20,978 nt of DNA from H111-94 sp034436045 (GTDB taxonomy: Bacteria > Chloroflexota > Ktedonobacteria > Ktedonobacterales > Ktedonobacteraceae), in the NCBI GenBank assembly GCA_034436045.1, contig DAOTVZ010000066.1:1-20978 (forward strand), read 5' to 3'. Within the stretch, counting starts at the first letter, position 1. The number at the start of each line of letters is the position of its first letter. The notes below the pieces were generated by a model, which ran no database searches, had not been told where the DNA came from, and worked only from the letters and a program-made list of their open reading frames with translations. Below are positions 15,964 through 20,978 of the stretch, in pieces. Position numbers and translations under genes: made by a program.

Positions 15964-16356
15964 CTATTCCTCCTGTATGAGGCGAATCACCGGGAAAATC
16001 CTGCTTGTTTTCCTTTGCATATTTTCATAACCCTGACTGGCAGCCGTAAAAGCCTGCCAAAGTCGTTTTCGCTGCTCTTCCTGAACTATCTCAGCCCTGG
16101 CTCGAAAACGTTTTTTCCCTAATTGCACTTCGACATGAGGATTAGTTTTGAGATTGTAGAACCAACCTGGCATCTTATCGCTACCACCGTTAGAACCTAC
16201 TATAACGTAGGAGTAGCTGTCATGGACGAACATCAGAGGCACTGTTCGCCGTTTGCCAGTACGACGACCTATTGTGGTCAGCAGGAGTGTTCGGTCAGCT
16301 CCATTGCCAGTAAGGCGATATAGCCAGATTGTGAGAAGATTGAAAAACTTATCCAT
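15964..16356 (-). CDS. Deazaflavin (F420)-dependent nitroreductase-family protein
   Basis: A complete 130-residue protein of the DDN-like family, small split-barrel proteins that use reduced F420. Motifs are LLTTIGRRTGKRRTVPLMFV (residues 25-44) and VGSNGGSDKMPGWFYNL, followed by a KTNPHVEVQLG segment, both typical of the cofactor-binding face. There is no leader peptide. GGAGGGAGATA precedes the ATG, and the start overlaps the end of LanB-like gene 1 by 8 nt, so the two are translationally coupled. A role as reductase of a dehydro amino acid, imine or other unsaturated intermediate is inference. The cofactor assignment rests on family resemblance; F420 synthesis genes are not in the window. 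Confidence 0.87.
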   Translation of the reverse strand: MDKFFNLLTIWLYRLTGNGADRTLLLTTIGRRTGKRRTVPLMFVHDSYSYVIVGSNGGSDKMPGWFYNLKTNPHVEVQLGKKRFRARAEIVQEEQRKRLWQAFTAASQGYENMQRKTSRIFPVIRLIQEE

Positions 16357-18853
16357 TATCTCCCTCCAATGGAGAATTCAGAGAGATATTCCCAGCAACT
16401 GAGTTGTATATTAAGGTCATCCTCCATTCACAACTTCTGACTCCGCAAGCATCCCGGAGCCACCACATATCAGGTGCCGGTAACATCTCGGTAAACTCTA
16501 CCAGAGTACTGTTACGGATCATGGTGAAAAGGAATTCCAGGCTGAATACATTTGTGAAATCTACATAGAAGGGTTTACGCTCAGCAGGAATGCGAGCAAA
16601 GCAGCGCTGAGGTAATCCATAGGTTTGACGTAAAGCGCAAGCATGAAGCAGTAAATCGCTTGCCCTGCTCTCGTGAACCGGTAAGATGTCTTTCGCTTGC
16701 AGACGCCAGCAAGCGCGGTAGAGTACAGTTCCATCGATCACAATCCGTGGTGTATATCCCCCCAGGGAAAGCGAAGGAAGAACGACGGAAGGTGAACCGA
16801 AGAGCCAATTTGATATACTGCGCGGGTCTCCTGGATAAAGCTCAATTAATTTATCGAGCGAACGAGATCTGAGCGCCAATTCACCTGAGGACAATACAAC
16901 CTCTAGATCAGCAGCAGGCAATACCTCCCGACGATCTTTGAGCGAGCGGCCTAGAACTTCAATACTCAGTCCTGGCAACTCCAGGCAGAACGCCTTACCC
17001 TGGTTACGCCTATGAACTACAGATCCCTTTATTCTTGTGGAATGCTGCGGGGCATAAAGCGCCTTCGACAACCATGCGTGCAGTTCATCGAGCCTATTAT
17101 AAAAAGTCAAGAAATGGCACCAGATCTGTGCTCCATAGTGAATCTCACCGATAATGATAGAAAAGTTATTATCGATAATATTTTTAGCTTCAGGAGCAGA
17201 GATGAAGACATCTGGTGAAACGAGCGTGCCATCGGGGATGGGCTGCAAAAATGGTTGTATATCGGTAGCGTTCAAGTGAGCCTGGCCATTACAGGTTCGA
17301 TGACTGACCAGCGCCGTCAGACGTTGCAGAAACATCTGTATAGTCGGATCTGCTATACAGTCTTCTATCTGCAACTGAGCTTCTATTTGACGCACAAAGG
17401 CCAGATACGGCTGAGCTTTTCCTTGTCCCATGGCTACAAAGACCTCTTTAGCGCGTTGATGGCATACTTTTTGCAGTAAGACGCTGTAAGAGGCACAAAG
17501 ATGTAAGGGAACCCTGAGTTGCTCTAGTAGCCTATCATGGAGCTTCTTACCAACAATGCAGGCTGTAATATCCCCTTGTGCTTCATCATAAAGTAGCAGT
17601 CGATCAGCATATAAGGCTCCTTCACCCCGCCTGGAATTCTGCTCCGTGAGAAGTAGAAAAGCGCGTTCGAGTTCTTGCAAAATCCTGAGTTTGTGGGTTG
17701 CTGGCGCGTAAGTGAAATGATTAATACTCTCATGGAAGGAAGCGAGGTGTTGCAACCAGCAGGAACGTGAGGCGCAATCAGGCAAGTCGGAGACGTAGGT
17801 ATATAACCAGCCAAGTGGATCAGTTGCAGCAGTAGGAATGCGAATAGATACCGTGACTATTTTCTGTTTTAGCAGCTTTTGAAAAACCGAATCGAAATCT
17901 CCTTGATATAGTTTTATAATGTCTTGTATATTCTTATGCCCATCAATATGCTTAAGTAGCATCTTTGCTGCTTCGGAAATGGAAAAAGATTGGTTGGTGA
18001 CGGCACAGTAAAGCTTACCAGAGGGGAGAAGAGAGAAACCATCTCCAAGTGTTGGCTTTAAGTAAGGCCGCATAGCTTTATCCTCGGAGATCTTTTGGGC
18101 AAGAGTTTCAGCAGCCCAATAGGTCATGCGTGTACGACGTTGAGCCAACGCGCCTCCTTCCACCCGCTCAAAGATCATCGGTTGTCTGGCATCTCTATCG
18201 AACTGACCATAATCAATTGGGCCAAAAAAGCTTGTGGTCTCGTTTTTTGTGCAAAACCGCTGAATATAAGCATAAAATCGGTCCTCAAGCTGCCTGATCT
18301 TGGCCGAGCGGCTGCCGTGTTCATAATGACGTTTATAGGAAGGTAGCGCGATAGTATATATATTAGGATTTGAAAGCAGTAACGCTTCTTGAAAATGTTC
18401 ATCGCACACGAGGTGATATAAGCTCTCACGAACTTGTTGCAACTCAGACTCAAACCATCGTGCGTACTCTGCCTGAGTAGTTGCCAGAGTTTCACGCATC
18501 GTTTGCCAATCGTGTAGCCATTCTGCGATCTCAGGAGCGTTTCGTACAGCGTATTCAACGAGACTTTCTGAACACGGTAAATTTTTACAGATACAGCGCT
18601 TCAAGCGATACCACTGCTTGAATACTTCTGGTGACGCTCCGCAGGCTTGTTCTCGATCCAGGATAGCTGGAAAGAGTTTTTCCTGAAAGGTGCGACATTT
18701 CTGCTCGTACAGAGCTTGCAGTGCTACAATATGCTGAGCATAAGCAGCGCTGGTAGCCATACGTAAAGAGTCGAGTGGCTCGAAGGGAAAGCCGGTACTC
18801 CTAATAAGGAAGCAAGGGGCTAAACTTAGCTGATTATCTGAAAGCGGTGCCAT
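16349..18853 (-). CDS. LanB-like protein 1 (lantibiotic dehydratase N-terminal/glutamylation domain only)
   Basis: First of the three paralogues, 834 aa from the ATG at 18853, which has GAGGAA seven bases upstream. The open frame also allows a TTG start at 18871, which I consider less likely. Landmarks are LAPCFLIRSTGFPF, FCTKNETTSFFGPIDYG (200-216), RPYLKPTLGDG, YADRLLLYDEAQG and DVFISAPEAK. IIGEIH follows, and IPAERKPFYVDFTNVF (755-770) with FTEMLPAPDMWWL lies near the end. Two positions differ from its paralogues: CTKNE replaces CAKN, and YDEAQG replaces EECLG. It lacks the elimination domain. It is 50 nt downstream of the NRPS gene and overlaps the F420-type reductase gene by 8 nt. It may act on a different peptide or tRNA than the other two. 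Confidence 0.88.
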   Translation of the reverse strand: MAPLSDNQLSLAPCFLIRSTGFPFEPLDSLRMATSAAYAQHIVALQALYEQKCRTFQEKLFPAILDREQACGASPEVFKQWYRLKRCICKNLPCSESLVEYAVRNAPEIAEWLHDWQTMRETLATTQAEYARWFESELQQVRESLYHLVCDEHFQEALLLSNPNIYTIALPSYKRHYEHGSRSAKIRQLEDRFYAYIQRFCTKNETTSFFGPIDYGQFDRDARQPMIFERVEGGALAQRRTRMTYWAAETLAQKISEDKAMRPYLKPTLGDGFSLLPSGKLYCAVTNQSFSISEAAKMLLKHIDGHKNIQDIIKLYQGDFDSVFQKLLKQKIVTVSIRIPTAATDPLGWLYTYVSDLPDCASRSCWLQHLASFHESINHFTYAPATHKLRILQELERAFLLLTEQNSRRGEGALYADRLLLYDEAQGDITACIVGKKLHDRLLEQLRVPLHLCASYSVLLQKVCHQRAKEVFVAMGQGKAQPYLAFVRQIEAQLQIEDCIADPTIQMFLQRLTALVSHRTCNGQAHLNATDIQPFLQPIPDGTLVSPDVFISAPEAKNIIDNNFSIIIGEIHYGAQIWCHFLTFYNRLDELHAWLSKALYAPQHSTRIKGSVVHRRNQGKAFCLELPGLSIEVLGRSLKDRREVLPAADLEVVLSSGELALRSRSLDKLIELYPGDPRSISNWLFGSPSVVLPSLSLGGYTPRIVIDGTVLYRACWRLQAKDILPVHESRASDLLLHACALRQTYGLPQRCFARIPAERKPFYVDFTNVFSLEFLFTMIRNSTLVEFTEMLPAPDMWWLRDACGVRSCEWRMTLIYNSVAGNISLNSPLEGDNG

Positions 18854-18903
18854 AGACACTTCCTCGCTCAATACTGCTTACAAGACTTTCTCTTACATCG
18901 ACC

Positions 18904-20978
18904 TCAATGTATAACCGGCACTTGAGGATTTGTGGCTATTTCTGCCAGGATATCTTGAAACTGCTGTAGTATCTGCATTATCCTTTCCTCGCTAAAAAGA
19001 TCTGTGTTATATGAAAGCTCTAATTGTATCTTTTGCTTTTTCTCTTCCACCCTCATCTCCATTTCAAGTGGACCAGGTTGGTCGAACAGAGCAGTACTAA
19101 TAGTAAGTTCACCGATAGTTTGTTCCAGAACAGGCATATCGTACATTCCGAATACTGCTCTATATAGAGGTGTATTTCCTCGCATGCCTTGTAAAGCTCG
19201 CACCAGCTTAATAGAAGGTAAATCCTGGTGCTCAAATGCTCCTACAGTTACTTCCCGCACTCTATGCAATAGCTCCCGTCCGGTAGGAGCATCCGAGAGA
19301 TTGATGCGCAAGGTGAGCATATCCGCAAATATGCCGATCAAGTTCTCGATCTCAATTCTTGTACGGCGGGCAGCAGGAGTACCTATAAGTAGATCATATT
19401 GTCCTGTAAGACGGGCCAGCATTAAGGCGAAACCTGTGAGTAAGGTCATGAACATCGTGACGCCTTCCTGGGCACTGAATTTGCGTAGCAATTCACTCAA
19501 CTGAGAAGGGAGAAAAACCCTACAGGTCATTGCTCGATAGCGCAGTACAGCAGGTTGTGGCTTATCAGTTGGCAGCTTTAATTCTGCTGGTGCATTTGCC
19601 AGTTGCTTTGTCCAATATGTGAGCAGCTTTTGCAAAACATCACCTTTTAACTGCTTCCGCTCCCACACCGCATAATCGGCATACTGAATAGGAAGGCTGG
19701 GCACTCTTATATCTGTACCTTCTTGCATCCCCTGATAGTGTGCAACCAGTTCATGGAAGAACACATCAAATGACCGACCATCTACCGCCATATGGGGCAA
19801 TACGGTCATCAAGAAATGCTCTCTCTCGCTTAGACGCAGTAAATGAACCCGTAACACAGGATTACGTTTCAGATTGAACCTGCGACTATGTTCTGCATTT
19901 AATAATTTCCTGACTGCTATCTCCTTTTCAATTCCTTGTAATTCTTCAAAGCTGGTGATACGTATTGGAATGTGTACTTCCGGGGCAATAATTTGCACCA
20001 GCTTGCCGCGTTCAATCTGATAAGTAGTTCGGAGTATCTCGTGGCGGCGCACTATTGCCTGGATACAGGCATCCAGACACTCCACATCTAAAGGCCCTTC
20101 AAGATGAAGCAGGAAGGATGTAGTGCTTACAGGATTCCCCGGCTGCATTTCACTTAAGAGCCATAATCTCTCTTGAATATAGGAGAGAGGTAGTGGCTCT
20201 GTGCGTTCTACTGGCACAAGAGGTAAGGCCGGGGTGGTATCTTCCTCAGAGGTTAATTTTAGTGTCTGTACCAAGCCAGCGATAGTCGGGGTAGCGAAGA
20301 GAGTGCGTACTGGGATATTCACCCCTAGCGCTTGACCCATTCGCAAAATGAGTTGCATTGCTAGCAGGGAGTGGCCGCCTAGCGCGAAGAAATTCTCGTG
20401 GATGCCGACGCGCTCGCGGCCCAACACCTGCGCCCACACCTGGGCTAAGATCTCCTCGGTGGGAGTGCGCGGGGCCACATACGCGCTCTCAGCCGAGGGC
20501 GCTTCCAGCTCCCGAGCTAGCAGGGCGTGCCGATCAACCTTGCCATTGGCGCTCAAGGGCAATTGCTCCAGCAGCACAAACTGAGCCGGGATCATGTAAT
20601 CAGGCAGCCAGCGAGCTAACGCCTGCCTGAGTTGCTCACACTCCGAGGCCAGTTGAGGCTGGCCGACGAGGTAGGCGACCAGGTGCTTGCCGATGGGAGC
20701 TTCTTCGCGCAGCAGGACCACGGCTTGTTGGATGCCGGGCTGCTGGGTGAGGACGGCTTCGATCTCGCCCAGTTCGATGCGATAGCCGCGCAGCTTGACC
20801 TGGGCATCGCCTCGACCCAGGAACTCGAGCCGACCATCGGGCAGGTAGCGGGCCAGGTCCCCCGTTTGATAGAGGCGCGCTCCGGGTTGCGAGCTGAACG
20901 GGTCGGGCAGGAAGCGCTGGGCGGTCAGGTCAGCCGCGTTGAGGTAGCCGCGGGCGACCCCGGCCCCTCCGATGTAGA
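18904..20978 (-). CDS. Non-ribosomal peptide synthetase, 3' part: A (end) - PCP - C
   Basis: The frame is open to the right window edge, so the start is missing. In order, it shows adenylation core motifs A6 to A10: a GVARGYLN segment, then YQTGDLARYLPDGRLEF, RGDAQVKLRGYRIELGE and LPLSANGKVDR. A carrier protein with LGGHSLLAMQ follows (attachment serine at codon 20368-20370). The last part, from about 20240 to 18930, is a condensation domain with LPLSYIQERLWLL, PHMAVDG and an IGTPAARR segment followed by LIGIFADMLTLR. The catalytic second histidine and the Asp-Gly of HHxxxDG are present, while the first His is Pro. The protein ends about 25 residues after the condensation domain, with no thioesterase or reductase domain. 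The A-domain specificity pocket lies outside the window. The condensation domain must hand over to a partner protein or a free amine. Confidence 0.95.
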   Translation of the reverse strand, partial: YIGGAGVARGYLNAADLTAQRFLPDPFSSQPGARLYQTGDLARYLPDGRLEFLGRGDAQVKLRGYRIELGEIEAVLTQQPGIQQAVVLLREEAPIGKHLVAYLVGQPQLASECEQLRQALARWLPDYMIPAQFVLLEQLPLSANGKVDRHALLARELEAPSAESAYVAPRTPTEEILAQVWAQVLGRERVGIHENFFALGGHSLLAMQLILRMGQALGVNIPVRTLFATPTIAGLVQTLKLTSEEDTTPALPLVPVERTEPLPLSYIQERLWLLSEMQPGNPVSTTSFLLHLEGPLDVECLDACIQAIVRRHEILRTTYQIERGKLVQIIAPEVHIPIRITSFEELQGIEKEIAVRKLLNAEHSRRFNLKRNPVLRVHLLRLSEREHFLMTVLPHMAVDGRSFDVFFHELVAHYQGMQEGTDIRVPSLPIQYADYAVWERKQLKGDVLQKLLTYWTKQLANAPAELKLPTDKPQPAVLRYRAMTCRVFLPSQLSELLRKFSAQEGVTMFMTLLTGFALMLARLTGQYDLLIGTPAARRTRIEIENLIGIFADMLTLRINLSDAPTGRELLHRVREVTVGAFEHQDLPSIKLVRALQGMRGNTPLYRAVFGMYDMPVLEQTIGELTISTALFDQPGPLEMEMRVEEKKQKIQLELSYNTDLFSEERIMQILQQFQDILAEIATNPQVPVIH

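Noticed and set aside
19004..19504. 166-codon open frame on the plus strand opposite the condensation domain
   Set aside because: It is antisense to a clear NRPS domain, resembles no known protein, and its composition is that expected of a shadow frame.

Overview
The window looks like one large specialised-metabolite gene cluster, almost entirely on the minus strand. It is read from the right edge (20978) towards about 997 and contains at least 13 tightly spaced genes. The base composition is intermediate, Shine-Dalgarno sequences are strong (AGGAGG type), an F420-type reductase is present, and NRPS and LanB-like genes are mixed. These features suggest a Gram-positive, actinomycete-like or Chloroflexota (Ktedonobacteria-like) soil bacterium. 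That assignment is inference; no rRNA or housekeeping marker is present.

Layout in transcription order: (1) the 3' end of an NRPS gene (end of an adenylation domain, a carrier protein and a C-terminal condensation domain, with no thioesterase); (2) LanB-like protein 1; (3) a deazaflavin (F420)-dependent reductase-like protein; (4) LanB-like protein 2; (5) TldD-like metalloprotease; (6) TldE/PmbA-like partner; (7) LanB-like protein 3; (8) cytochrome P450; (9) argininosuccinate-lyase-like protein; (10) PduX-like GHMP (threonine) kinase; (11) cysteine-synthase-like PLP enzyme; (12) ATP-grasp ligase; (13) threonine-aldolase-like PLP enzyme. Gaps are mostly 2-65 nt, and several genes overlap, so a single polycistronic unit is likely. 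After a 382-nt AT-rich gap holding a good sigma-70-type promoter and two perfect inverted repeats comes a separate 98-aa protein. It is a candidate substrate or scaffold peptide. The left edge holds the last codons of a transposase on the plus strand.

How the genes may work together (inference): kinase, PLP enzyme and lyase match the known route from L-threonine via O-phosphothreonine and an aspartate adduct to 2,3-diaminobutyrate, as proposed for friulimicin- and pacidamycin-type clusters. The NRPS would use this or a related residue. The three LanB-like proteins have only the tRNA-dependent (glutamylation/aminoacylation) domain. They lack the elimination domain, and no LanC cyclase is visible, so they resemble peptide aminoacyl-tRNA ligases (PEARLs) or split LanBs more than ordinary lanthipeptide dehydratases. 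A TldD/TldE pair is encoded between two of them and could release product from a peptide scaffold. An NRPS combined with three stand-alone LanB-like proteins, TldD/E and a non-proteinogenic amino acid route is the most unusual thing in the window.

No transporter, resistance gene, LanC, tRNA, rRNA or CRISPR array is visible.
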